A stretch of DNA of 64,000 bases from Cucumis sativus. Lineage: Eukaryota > Streptophyta > Magnoliopsida > Cucurbitales > Cucurbitaceae. Below the pieces are notes generated by a model, which did no database searches, had not been told where the DNA came from, and worked only from the letters and a program-made list of their open reading frames with translations. The stretch is from NCBI RefSeq assembly GCF_000004075.3, contig NC_026661.2:11746307-11810306 (forward strand), given 5' to 3'. The translations under genes and the position numbers were made by a program. Shown piece by piece: positions 53,050 to 64,000 of the stretch. Every line of letters begins with the position of its first letter. Position 1 is the stretch's first letter.

Positions 53050-56000
53050 GTATGAAAACGGGGTCACATTGCAATACAAAATTTGAGAAAATATAATATT
53101 AAAATAATGTAATATAATATAAATGAAATAAAAAAAAGGGAGAAAGAAAATTAGGAAAATAAAAATTTTCATTAATTTTTTTTTTTATTTCTCCCTAATT
53201 TTGTTCATATTTACAAACCCATCAAATTTCACTATTTATAGACACATAGGGGCATGACTGTTGGATGATTGATTCTGACATTTGGCTATATGATCACTCA
53301 GCACACTAATGCACATTTTCATTATTATATTAATATTTATAATACTCCTATTCGATGTTTATTACATATATAAAATATGCCTTGTTAAAATCTTACTAGA
53401 AGAAAAAAATCGTAGTGAAGGAAAAAGATTACATATTTCATATATACTTACAAAAATAAAATTTACTCCCTCGTCATGGTAACATCACTTTAGATCTCTA
53501 AGTCGCCGCATTCCAATGTTGTGCGTCAAATTTTCAAAGGTTGCAATAGATAATGATTTTGTAAATAAGGTTGCCAAATTATCCTTTGAACTATTTTGTT
53601 GTGCTATGATGTCACCATTTTCTTCAAGCTCATGAGTATAGAAAAGCTTTGGTGAGATGTGTTTTGTTCTATCCCCTTTAATATAACCTCATTTTATTTG
53701 AGCTATATATGTCGTGTTATCTTCCTATAATGTTGTTGGATGAAGTTTACTAGAAGACAAACCACATGTTTTCCGATTGTGTTGAGTCATCAATCTTAAC
53801 CATATACACATTCTCGGCTAGCCTCATGAATTGCAAGAATTTTTACATGATTTGAGGAGATCGTTGTTATGGTCTGCTTTAATGATCGTCAAGATATAAC
53901 AGTTTCTCCACATGTGAATAGATAACTTGTCTGAGATCTAATTTTGTGTAGATCATATAAATATCCAGAATCTTCAAAACCAACTAGGTTAAAATTTAAT
54001 TTATTCGAGTAAAAGAATTTCATATGAATTGTTCATCATAGATAACAAAATATATGTTTAATTTCATTCCAATGCCTTTTTGTTGGAGAGAAATTGTATC
54101 TAGCTAATAAATTTATTGAAAATGCAATATCTGGTCTAGTATTATTAGAAAGATACATATGTGTATCAAGTGCACTAAGATATCTTTTGGTCGTATTATT
54201 AAAAAGATACTTCTGAACCAAGGAGTTTTTCATTATCATCTCAAGGTTGAAATATATCTTTTTTCACGAACGAACTTGCATTGGAATGTTCAATAGATGT
54301 GCTCTATCCATATAAAATCATTTCCAACTTTTTTTGTATAACTTGATTGATGAACAAATATCTCATCTAGCAGATGCTCATTTTGTAAACCAAGGTAAAA
54401 TTTTATTTTTTCGAGATCTTCATCTTGATTTCTTTCTTAAGATATTCTATTGCCTTTAAAAGCTCTTCAAAAGTTTCAATTATATTCAAATCATCAACAG
54501 ATACAGTTATAATAACAAATCATGGCTGTGATTTCTTTATAAAAACGCATAGACATATTAGATTATTTTGATATAATACTTTCAGCAAATATTCACTCAG
54601 GTGATTGTACCACATTCGTCATGTTTCAATCCATAAAATGACCTCTGTAATTTTATTGAACATAGTTCTCAAGAAATTGATTTATATGTTTCAGATATCT
54701 TATATCCTTCTGTGACTTTCATATAAATATCATTATCAAGAGATCCATATAAATATGTTGTGACTACATTCATAAGATACATGTCTAGATTTTCATACAC
54801 GGACAAACTGATTAAAAGTCTTAATGTGATTGCATCTACCATCGGATAATATGTCTCTTTATAATCAATACTAGGTATTTCTGAAGAACCTTGTGCAACT
54901 AATCTTGTTTTATATTTTTGTGATCTCATTATTTTCATTTCTTTTTCTCACAAATACTCATTTATATCCCACATGTTTGACACCTTCAAGTATTTGGACT
55001 ATTGGTCCAAAAATCTAACATTTGGAATGTGAATTTAATTATGTCTCAATTGCTTCTTTCTATTAAAAATCAATTTTTTCTCTGTCGACATTCTTCAACA
55101 ACAGATTTTGTTTCAAAATCCTCATTTTCGGATATAATGTCAAGAGCAACATTATACGAAAAAATGTTGTCAAGAACTACATTAGTTTGGTTTCACATTT
55201 TTCTTGTCTTGCCATAGTTTTTCGAGATCTCATTATTATCTTCGGTTGTTTTATCTTCTTTGAAATTTTTGTCAGAAGTTAATTTTTGGATTTTTTCTGG
55301 AATATCCACATCTTTAATCGAGCTATTGACTAGATTCCTAAATTTTTTTAATGATTTTTATCTTCAAAACCTACTGGTCTACCATGCTTCTAGCGTGTTC
55401 CATATTCATTAATGACAACATGTTGTGTAGAGATATCAATCTTTGATGAGACATTTGCGGCTGCTATATGTGATTTAGTTACGTTCTTTGCATCTACAAA
55501 TGCATCTGGTAACTGATTTATTATATTTTGCAAATTAATTATTTTATGGGCCTTAAGTTCATATTGATCTGTCCAAGGATCTAAATGAGACACTAATGAT
55601 ACATTTCATGTAATTTCTTTTTCCAAACTTCTCAATTCATTTCTCTAATATTGAAAAATTTGTCTTATTAAAATGACAATCAACAAATCGTGTAGTAAAC
55701 AAGTTCAAGATATTTAATAATTGATGGAGAATCAAAACCAACATATATTCCTAGCCTCCTTTGAGGACCCATCTTAGTACGTTGTGGTGGAGCAATTAAA
55801 ACATATACTGCACATCCAAAAATTCTTAAATGAGAAATATTTGGCTCATGACCATATGTTAATTGTAATGTCGAGTACTTGTGATAAGCTGCTGGCCTAA
55901 TATGCACAAGTGACACAACATGCAAAATAGCATATTCTTATACAGATGTAGATAGTCTAGCTCTCATAAGCAATTGTCTAGCAATTAATGACAAACGTTT

Positions 56001-58615
56001 TATAAATGATTATGTTAAACCATTTTGTGTATGAACATGAGTTATAAAATGTTAACACTTAGCCCAATAGACATACAATAATTATAAAATGTTTCGGATG
56101 TAAATTCATCAGCATTATCAAGTCGAATATTTTTAATTGTACAATGAGAAAATTATGCTCTTAACTTAATTATTTGAGAAATTAATTTTGCAAATATAAG
56201 ATTTCAACTTGATAGTAAGCAAACATGCGACCATCTGCTAGATGCGTCTATTAAGACCATAAAATACTTAAATTGTTCATAAATATCACAATAAATTCGT
56301 TCTAAAAATGTAGGTGATTTGATTCCCACTTTATCTCGTGATGGTCTAATTATTAATTTCCCTTGAGAGCAAGCATTACATGAAAATTCATTTGATTGAA
56401 GAATCTTCTAGTTCTTCAATAGATGTCCATGTAAATTTTCAATAATTCTTCTCATCATTATGAATACTAGATGATCCAATAAATTATGCCAAATTGCAAA
56501 TATGTTTGGATTTATGAACTTCAAGTTTATTGTTACATATGTTTCAGTTAATATGAGTATAATATAATCAAGAAGATAAAACAGACAACTTTTTTAATAT
56601 ACGTTTTTTATTTGAGACAGCAAATTTAATATAAAGACATTTTATTTCATTCTTTCTATCGATCTCAATATGATAACCATTGCAATGTATATCTTTAAAA
56701 CTCAATAGATTTATCTTCGATTGACTAGAGAACAATGAATTATCAATTGTGAATTTTGTTCCTCTAGGCAAAATAATATTTGCTTTTCCAAACCCTTCAA
56801 TCAAGTTTGTAGAACTTGACATTGTATTGACTTTTACTTTCAACATTGTTGGTTTGAAAAAATATTTTTTACTTGTCAGTATTGTGTGCGTAGTTGCACT
56901 GTTTGTCAAACATATAAATTCATTGCTCATTTTTAAATTATTCAACATAAGAAAATTATTCATGCTTTTTCATTAAACAAAATAATTACAATTAGAAAAA
57001 AAACTTAAAATATATATAAAAATGAGAGGTAAAAGAACGACCTTAATTATTAATTCATAAATAAAACACTTTTTTATCAAATATGTCAATCTCTTCGGAA
57101 GATTCAAAATGGTACTGCATCCAAATTTGTCTTACTGATGGGCCAAATATATTATTAGTTTGATATGCAAAATCTGCTTCCACATTTTTCTCCTTTTCTT
57201 GTGGAGTTTTGTTTTTTTTTTTTTTTATGATAATTATTTCATGTGGTTCTTTTGATATTTTGATGATTATAACGAACCAACATGAAAGATGATTATTTCT
57301 TATAAAAATTGTCAAATTCACAACATTCACTTTAGGGAATGTGATTGTTCCTGTTGGTCAAGATTCGTTATTTTCATCCACTGCTATTTAAAATTAACAA
57401 TATTTCACTTCAGAAAAATAATGTTCCTATAATTAACTAATGTTTATGATTTTTCAACCAAAAGCTCGTTATCTCATTCAACCACGAGAAAAAAATTAAG
57501 ATAATATACTTCAAAATATTTCTCTCGATATTGCTACCGTAGGAGCATAACCAAAATATAAGATAATTGCATTCTAATGATCATATCCTTAATGATATTT
57601 TAATTATCAAACTTTCATGGGGGAATTGACAAAAGTAGGCCAAAAATGGGATAGATAAAGACTTTTAGGATTGATTGTAAAAAAGTTGACATTTAGGACA
57701 AATTGGAGGTGAAATGACGAAAATACCCTCATTTCAGATTAAACCTTTCAATTTAAGAACCTGCGAGATGCCTGTGAGATGTTTACGAGATATCTACCAG
57801 ATGTTTGCGAGATAAAATAATAATAATAATAAATTGTTTTAATTGTTTTATTTTTTTTAAAATCCGAATATGAATTGTGTTGTATGTATATATATTTGCA
57901 TCTTAAATGTATAAATCAAATATTATTTTTTATTGTTTCAAGTTGATTTATGGTTGATTTAAGGTTGTTTCCAAGGATGTTAGCAATTTATTATTATTAT
58001 TATTTTATCTCGCAAACATCTGGTAGACATCTCGCAAACATCTCGCAGACATCTTGCAGGTTCTTAAATTGAAATGTTTAATATGAAATAAGGGTATTTT
58101 CGTCATTTTACCTTCAATTTGTCCTAAATGTCAACTTTTTTACAATCAATCCTAAAAGTCTTTATCTACTCCATTTTTGGCCTATTTTTGTCAATTCCCT
58201 AACTTTCATGATAAATAATTATTACTATTAAAATTAAATAATAGAAGTTTAATATATATCAAACATGCAAAATAATATTTGTTTTATTAATCATAACAAG
58301 TAGGGAAAAATTGACATACCGTTAGGACAATCGAAGGAAACGACCTACCTTTCGCGGAGGAGACTAACAGAGCTCGTGCTGATAAAGTATTGTGAAAACA
58401 AGGCACAATCGAAATACGAAAAACGAAAAAATATATTTCAGACCCACCAAATGTCACTATTTATAGGTAATTTGGCAAGCATGAGTGGATTACATAGTCA
58501 CTAAGAGTGAGTCTTTTATAGACACGTGACATAATGTTGGATGGTTGATAGAAAGACATTTGGCTAACCCATTCCTCTAAACACATACTTATCATAATAC
58601 TTGATTTATCATAAC
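53050..58615 (-). mobile_element. Ty1/copia element copia-B, degenerate, near full length
   Basis: LTR-like ends at about 53050-53345 and 58330-58615 share 'caaat.tcactatttatag' (a reversed TATA box) and 'gttggatg.ttgat...gacatttggct'. Between them, in minus-strand order: a gag tail (57330-57055), protease/pre-integrase (56963-56568), the integrase end (55925-55680, 'LRIFGCAVYV'), a linker (55593-55390), reverse transcriptase (54938-54669, 'YKTRLVAQG', 'MDVVTTYLYG'-like), and the RT-RNase H junction (54239-54036, 'NNTRPDIAFSINLLARY'). Many stops and frameshifts make it non-functional. A MULE-type MITE (57619-58200) is inserted between the gag region and the 5' LTR. Confidence 0.85.
57610..58209. 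mobile_element. MULE-type MITE, 582 bp, with perfect 9-bp target duplication
   Basis: aactttcat flanks both sides (57610-57618 and 58201-58209). The ends (gggggaattgac... and ...gtcaattccct) begin inverted repeats that extend about 215 bp inward on each side, through 'ataccctcattt', 'gagatgtttacgagat' and an (ata)n tract. Each arm carries 'gagatgt' sub-repeats. The unique centre is only about 150 bp and has no coding capacity. Its terminal repeats match those of the 46338-48969 element, so that family probably mobilised it. Confidence 0.92.
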
Positions 58616-58884
58616 ATTAACACAACCATATTCTTCCAAACGGTTCCTTAATTTTTAAGGGGCATTTAGTTTTTTTAAATAGATTTAAACTTGGTTAAAA
58701 AAATATAAATAATAATAAAAAAAAACTAAGAAAGATGTTTCGGAATTAGGGGAAGAGACCTAAAAAAACTATTGTACATGAATTCATTAGGGTCTGTCAG
58801 TAAAATTACAAATTATTCAGTCCTACAACAAAATAAATATTTTGTAGAATGAAATGTCATTCATACTTGAAAATTTAACAATTA

Positions 58885-59115
58885 AATTCAAATTAATTAA
58901 GTATATAGCACAATTTTAAAAATTTTGTAAATATAGCAAAATTTGTCAAATTCTATCAATGATATAAATCTATCACTGATAGACCATGTTGCAAATATTG
59001 ATCTATCACTGATATACAATATAAAGTCTCTCAACGATACAAGTGTAGTTTTGCTATATTTGCAATTTTTTTTAAAATGTTACTATATTCTTAATTATTA
59101 TTGCTAAAATAGTCA
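58885..59115. mobile_element. Small MITE, copy 2, upstream of the dienoyl-CoA reductase gene
   Basis: It has the same layout as 28965-29210: 'aattaagtatatagcacaatttta' and 'aaatatagcaaaatttgtc' at the left, the inverted counterparts 'gttttgctatatttgcaatt' and 'ttactatattcttaatt' at the right, and 'ctatcactgatag' palindromes within. It is non-coding and ends about 275 bp before the start codon of the next gene. Confidence 0.65.
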
Positions 59116-59265
59116 CCGATTTCAATTTTTTTTGGTTATTTTATGTTTTTTTTTTCTTTCTTCTTCTTTGAAAGGTTTAATTCACAACCCAGATGGTACC
59201 TACGAAATAGGGGTTGTGGTTGTAGCAAACTTTGGGACGTTTCTCATTTTATGACATTAAATTAG

Positions 59266-59268
<3 letters not shown>

Positions 59269-59296
<28 letters not shown>
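59269..59296 (+). repeat. (AG)14 microsatellite in the 5' UTR/promoter
   Basis: Fourteen AG units 94 bp before the ATG of the dienoyl-CoA reductase gene. GA repeats near plant start sites can act as GAGA-binding (BPC) elements; that role is inference. Confidence 0.9.
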
Positions 59297-59300
<4 letters not shown>

Positions 59301-59389
59301 GACATTGGACATATTGGACGTTGTTTGAGGAACTTCGATCTCTGCCTCTCACTTACCTCCTTCCTTCCTTGTTGTTTGTACACAATTCT

Positions 59390-62300
59390 ATGGCTTCTCC
59401 CTTCCGTTCAGACATATTGAGAGGGAAGGTGGCTTTGATTACTGGAGGCGGCTCTGGAATCGGCTTCGAAATCGCCACCCAATTCGGTCAACATGGAGCT
59501 TCCATTGCCATCATGGGTCGAAGGAAGCAAGTCCTCGATTCCGCCGTCGCCGCTCTCCGATCTCTCGGAATCTCGGTATTAATTCCTCTTTTACCATAAT
59601 GCTTCCCTGCTTTTCTTATTCGTCTACAATAATTCCTTCTCTCCTAACGATGTTAATTAGGTGGGATTAACTCTTATCTAATAAAATACAAAAGCACTAA
59701 ACAAATGTAACAACAGTGCAGTAATTCGTGAAGCTTCTGTCTCTGCATTTTCGTTTTATTGTTTCTGAGTGATTAATGTTATTTTAGAGAAGAGCCTTGC
59801 TGGAATTGTGCAAAAGGTTTTCTTCTTAGTTGGTTTGCTTTCTCATGGCCAGAACAATAATAATACCTTATCAAAGCAGAAGCAGCATATGCTCATAATA
59901 CTCTCTGCCACTATTGTAGACTGAAATGCTCTGATATATTTCATCAACATATTTGGAACATCTGTTTTCATCTTTCACAATTAGCATCTGAGAACGCTTT
60001 GAAATAGTTTTTGTCGTGAATTTGATTCATCATAAATATTAAAACTAGTCAATAATATTGACCATAAATGTTCAAGAAGATTAAAATATATGGTTCATAA
60101 ATATTACTTTTTTTTTTCTTTTTTGTAATTTTGGAAATCTTTGGTTTAGAAGAGTCCGAACTAGTGAAGATTTGATTCATCATAAATATTGAATCCAATT
60201 ATAAAAAACTATAAAATCCTTTAAATTTGAAGAAGATTAAATATTACAAGATTTGGGAAAGATTACTTATTTTTATCTTGATCAAGATTCTACCCGTATG
60301 GATGTGTGATGAAAAGAACACTTTTTTTTTCAAACCTTGGGATTGATCTCGGCGAGGAAGGAGGATGAAGAAAAACTATTTCAATATATTGCTAGTTCTG
60401 AAAGATGAAAGTTTTTGGAGCTTCTTACCAAAAAGTTGCTTATGGAAAATTCAAGAGTAGTTATGTTAATGTACGCTTGTAATTTGTGTATACTTCACAT
60501 GTTGTCTAGGCGGGCTCTTACTAATATGTATAAATCACTCGTGTCATGCTTTCAAAAATCTGAACTTGATTCTGATCTGAAACCTGTTGTTTGTTTGCTG
60601 TCCATTGCAGGCATTTGGGTTTGAAGGTGATGTTCGTAAACAAGAAGACGCAAGTAGTGTAGTGGACTCTACTTTCAATAAACTTGGTAGTCTGGACATT
60701 CTTGTGAATGCAGCAGCTGGGAACTTTCTGGTATCAGCAGAAGATTTGTCTCCAAATGGATTTCGAACAGGTTCTGTTTGTATTCTATTGCTACTTTCAA
60801 TAATCTCGGTAGCCTTGCTTTTACTTGATATCAGTCCATACGGATCATGCAAGAAAACAAAAATTAAAATAGTTGTTGGATACTCCTGACATGTTATTTA
60901 TCTTCAACCTTTTTTTTTAACTCGGGAACTATACTAATTTGAACGCACATTCACTCTAGAAAATTTTGAATTATTGAATTCCATCTATCATAACCCATCT
61001 AATTTTTATTGAACTGAAAAGAGAAAATAGAAGTAGAAAGATGTTATAAATACGTTATTATTAAAGTTTAAATCTCAGGCTTGATGAAATTGTTTCAAGC
61101 GAACTTTTAGCCATTTTGTCCATCTTATTCTTTTTGCTACAATACACAAAGTTGAAACTGTAACTACCTTGTGTTTGTCTTTCAAAGTTAATCAAATTAT
61201 TTTAATAGAGCTGCATTTTCTTATGTAAAAGATGTTTGGTGATTATGTTAGATTCATACTACCAGTAAAGAATTATTACTACATTATATGCGACAGGGCT
61301 TATTGCTAGAACACGCTTTTCTTGAAGTGCCACATATTCTATTTACTTACACTTGATTTCAACAATCCCCTGCAGTTATGGATATTGATTCAGTTGGCAC
61401 ATTCACAATGTGCCATCAAGCCCTCAAATATCTCAAGAAAGGTGGACCTGGAAGGAATTCACTTACCGGCGGAACAATTATTAATATTAGTGCAACTTTG
61501 CACTACACAGCTGCATGGTATCAAATTCATGTATCTGCAGCCAAGGTTAGTTGTGATAATGTCTGAAGGTTATAGTTTCTGTACTTTTGGTTGGAAGAAA
61601 TTTCTTAGAAATTTCTCTCAAACAGGCAGCTGTAGACGCTATTACAAGAAATTTAGCTCTGGAGTGGGGAGCTGATCATGATATTAGGGTAAATGGCATT
61701 GCACCTGGACCCATCCAGGGGACTCCTGGTCTGAGTAAACTCGCACCTGAAGAGATAAATAGCAAAATAAGGGAAGATATGCCTTTGTACAGAATAGGAG
61801 AAAAATGGGATATTGCTATGGCTGCTCTTTACCTTGCCTCGGATGCAGGTGTGTTCCCATTTCTTTATTCATGCAATATTTCTTAATTTTCTACGCTAGT
61901 TTGGATGTTAATCTGAATGTTAATTTTCTTAGCATATGATCTAACATATAGAGGAACAGATCATTAATTCAGGCCGTACACTAGGTTTTCGCATTGGGAA
62001 ATACACACATCTTTCATTTTAAAATTGAAAAGTAAAATGTATATTCGTTCAACTTGATCTTTTAAACAACTTTCAACAACCCTGTTAAGTAGTCTCTAAA
62101 CATCTATAGTTACAAAGAACCGTTGAATAATTGTCTGCTAACGATTAACTTAAGAAATTTGATTTTACATACAGTTTCTAGAAATTGAAGAGATCATTCC
62201 GTCACCATCTGAAAATAGAGTTTTAAGACATTTAACATCATGGAAAGTTGGATACCAGGCCATTTTTTAAAAAGAAATCGAGTATAAAATGTTATTGTTG

Positions 62301-62545
62301 AGAATCCAAAAAACTGTGGAGTGAATTATTTGGAACTGCAGAAGGTTAAGCTTTAGTAATTTAATATCAAACATTGCATCTACTTTGAAGGTAAATACGT
62401 GAATGGAACGACTATCATTGCTGATGGAGGTATGTGGTTGAGCTCACCACGTCGGTTGCCCAAGGATGCTGTTAAGCAGTTGTCACGAGTAGTGGAAAAG
62501 AGGTCTAGAAATTTACCTGTTGGTGCTCCAAAAAGCAAGCTGTGA
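59390..62545 (+). CDS. DECR2: Peroxisomal 2,4-dienoyl-CoA reductase (SDR family, PTS1)
   Basis: Five exons: 59390-59575, 60611-60770, 61376-61545, 61626-61848, 62391-62545; 297 aa, the normal length. All introns are GT-AG and in frame. It is a classical short-chain dehydrogenase fold: cofactor motif TGGGSGIG (18-25), acidic D69-V, NAAAG (95-99), active-site Lys K172 in VSAAK, and RVNGIAPGPI after strand 6. The tyrosine of the usual YxxxK motif is not at its standard place, as in other dienoyl-CoA reductases. The last residues SKL are a strong type 1 peroxisome signal. The enzyme reduces 2,4-dienoyl-CoA with NADPH, allowing beta-oxidation of unsaturated fatty acids with even-position double bonds, important in oil-seed germination. 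Arabidopsis SDRb is the likely counterpart. The start is the ATG before ASPFRSD; no upstream in-frame ATG is favoured. Confidence 0.92.
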
Positions 62546-63118
62546 TGACCAACGTAACCAATTTGATAAGTTAGTGCTGAATGTGCGCTTTTTAGGTATT
62601 ACTGTTGGGCATTATTCAAGGAATCCAAATTTATGTCCACCAGAAAGTTAAATCTAACTGGGAATGGGAAATTTGATTCCACATATTATGTGACAGCTTC
62701 AACGCATATCTATTTATGTACTTTACACTATGGCTGTAATTGCAAGAACCGGGATAGTATGAAATTAGTTCTCAGAGATTGTAGAAAGAAGACTCTGGTT
62801 TATCTTAAATGTGTTAGTTTTCTTTACAAACGCTCAAACACAAATAGGAAATTTAGATTTCAAGAATATGCATATGAATTATGAACAAACAACTAATTAA
62901 TTAACTGGTCCTTTTTTTAACCGATTAGCACACACCACATTTATACAATAAAATCTTGGTGCTACTTAAAAAAAAAATTGTATATACAAGAATACAATGC
63001 TGCTGCAGACTACACAACATCAATGATGAAAACCTCAAGACTTGGTTACTACATGAAACCCAAAAGAAGAGGGCAACTAAAGAAAAGAGAAGAAAAAAAG
63101 TGGTTATTCACACCATGC
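62546..63118. other. Convergent 3' region between the reductase gene and SPIKE1
   Basis: Holds the 3' UTRs of two converging genes 573 bp apart. Frames at 62633-63168 are not conserved-looking. Confidence 0.6.
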
Positions 63119-64000
63119 TTACAATTCGGATAGAATGGCGGGAATGTAATGCGATAGTTCGGCGGTGAGAGACTGAAATCCATTCACTAATTGGGTGTGG
63201 AACTCCTGGTCTTCCTCTCCAATTAATCTAAAATGAACTCGAATAGCACGCTTACATACAGCCATAAATTCGAGAAGTGCAGCAATGAGTTGCTGCAACT
63301 CTTGCGACCGCAACCTTGTAGCCGGCTCACCGGACAAGAATGCTGTGCACACGCTCAATACTCCACTGTTAACCTGGATTCATAGAGAATTACATTAGGG
63401 TTCTTAAGATTCAATCAATGAGCATAAAATTACATTAGAAATTAAGAGAGAAACTCACTTGAACTGCAACACTGCCTTGGAGTATTCTCTGAAGACTCTG
63501 GAGTCGTGGAAGTTGGTCGCCCTCAGAACTGCGAGGCTCTTCCAGTTCATTCCGCAGAGCAGCAGTTCTAGTTTCGATCATTCCAATTGCATTTTCCACT
63601 GGGGAGAACTCGAGTGATTCAGACTTAGTTACTACGAGTCTATTTACCAATGCTGGGAAGGATCCCTCAGTCTGTAGAACAGTCCTCCTCTTCCATTGGT
63701 CTTCTAGTCCTCCTTGAGTCCTTCCATTTTTGGTAAACGGGGTGTCAAATAAGAAGCGGTCAAATACACGAGCACGGACACTCCCAGTAGATAACGAAAT
63801 GATTCTCTCTCTTCTACTTCCCAGATCTTCATCTTCAATAACAGGATCAACTGCTGTTATCTGTAGGTAGCAAACTCCCGGCTGCAACTCCTCTGCCTTC
63901 ACTTGCCTGGAGTCTGGAATAATATGCAGAGTGTGACTGCCATCCATTCTAGACTCGTATACATGACTGAGTTTCTCCATTATGTCACCCAACCGTACGT
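63119..64000 (-). CDS. SPK1: SPIKE1 (DOCK-family Rho/ROP GEF), C-terminal part only
   Basis: Two exons of the 3' end: one open to the window edge (64000-63459, first complete codons VRLGDIMEKLSHVYES) and the last exon (63373-63119) ending IPAILSEL. The intron (63458-63374) is GT-AG, phase 0. The protein matches the end of the DHR2 catalytic domain and C-terminal tail of plant SPIKE1, with 'LQPGVCYLQITAVDP', 'RVFDRFLFDTPFTKNG' and 'WKRRTVLQTEGSFPALVNR' in order. SPK1 is the single plant DOCK GEF. It activates ROP GTPases upstream of the WAVE-ARP2/3 pathway and shapes trichomes and pavement cells, acting at ER exit sites. About 265 residues are visible; the rest lies outside the window. Confidence 0.95.

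Overview
This 64 kb window is plant nuclear DNA. It has AT-rich intergenic sequence, many-exon genes with GT-AG introns, plant-specific protein families, and abundant LTR retrotransposons, LINE pieces and MULE-type DNA transposons. The repeat types, especially Mutator-like elements carrying a ULP1 protease, fit a eudicot and suggest a cucurbit such as Cucumis. The species is inference, not something the sequence proves.

Six protein-coding genes can be supported. (1) 4031-5133, minus: a two-exon CURLY FLAG LEAF 1 / GIR-like repressor adaptor with EAR motifs, a degenerate WW-like segment and a C-terminal Cys4 motif. (2) 29663-42035, plus: a 17-exon TTI1 homolog (TELO2-interacting protein 1, 1359 aa) whose introns have collected LINE and other retroposon insertions. 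(3) 43226-44717, minus: a four-exon class III peroxidase, convergent with TTI1. (4) 49232-51666, plus: a four-exon SCI1 (style cell-cycle inhibitor 1) homolog. (5) 59390-62545, plus: a five-exon peroxisomal 2,4-dienoyl-CoA reductase ending in the SKL targeting signal. (6) 63119-64000, minus: the 3' end of SPIKE1, a DOCK-family GEF, cut by the window edge. Every splice junction listed was read by eye and keeps the reading frame.

The rest is mostly mobile DNA. From 7.3 to 20.1 kb lies one minus-strand Ty1/copia element (copia-A), split by about 7.9 kb of younger material. That insert holds LTR debris, an inverted pair of LTR fragments, a decayed endogenous-pararetrovirus-like coding region that is itself interrupted by an LTR, and a long hairpin beside a primer-binding-site-like motif. 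From 20.1 to 29.2 kb is gene-free and contains a 42-bp minisatellite and a small MITE. Between the peroxidase and SCI1 lie a truncated copia piece (copia-C) and a 2.6 kb Mutator-like element with long terminal inverted repeats, a broken ULP1-type cysteine protease gene and a 178-bp tandem array; it ends 263 bp before the SCI1 start codon. From 53.1 to 58.6 kb is a third degenerate copia (copia-B), into which a 582-bp MITE of the same Mutator-like family has inserted with a perfect 9-bp target duplication.

The genes do not form a pathway; plant neighbours are usually unrelated. No CRISPR array, rRNA or convincing tRNA was seen, and I found no clearly new biological system. The most informative structures are the autonomous-like and MITE pair of one MULE family, the nested insertions with readable target-site duplications, and the unusual N-terminus of the peroxidase.
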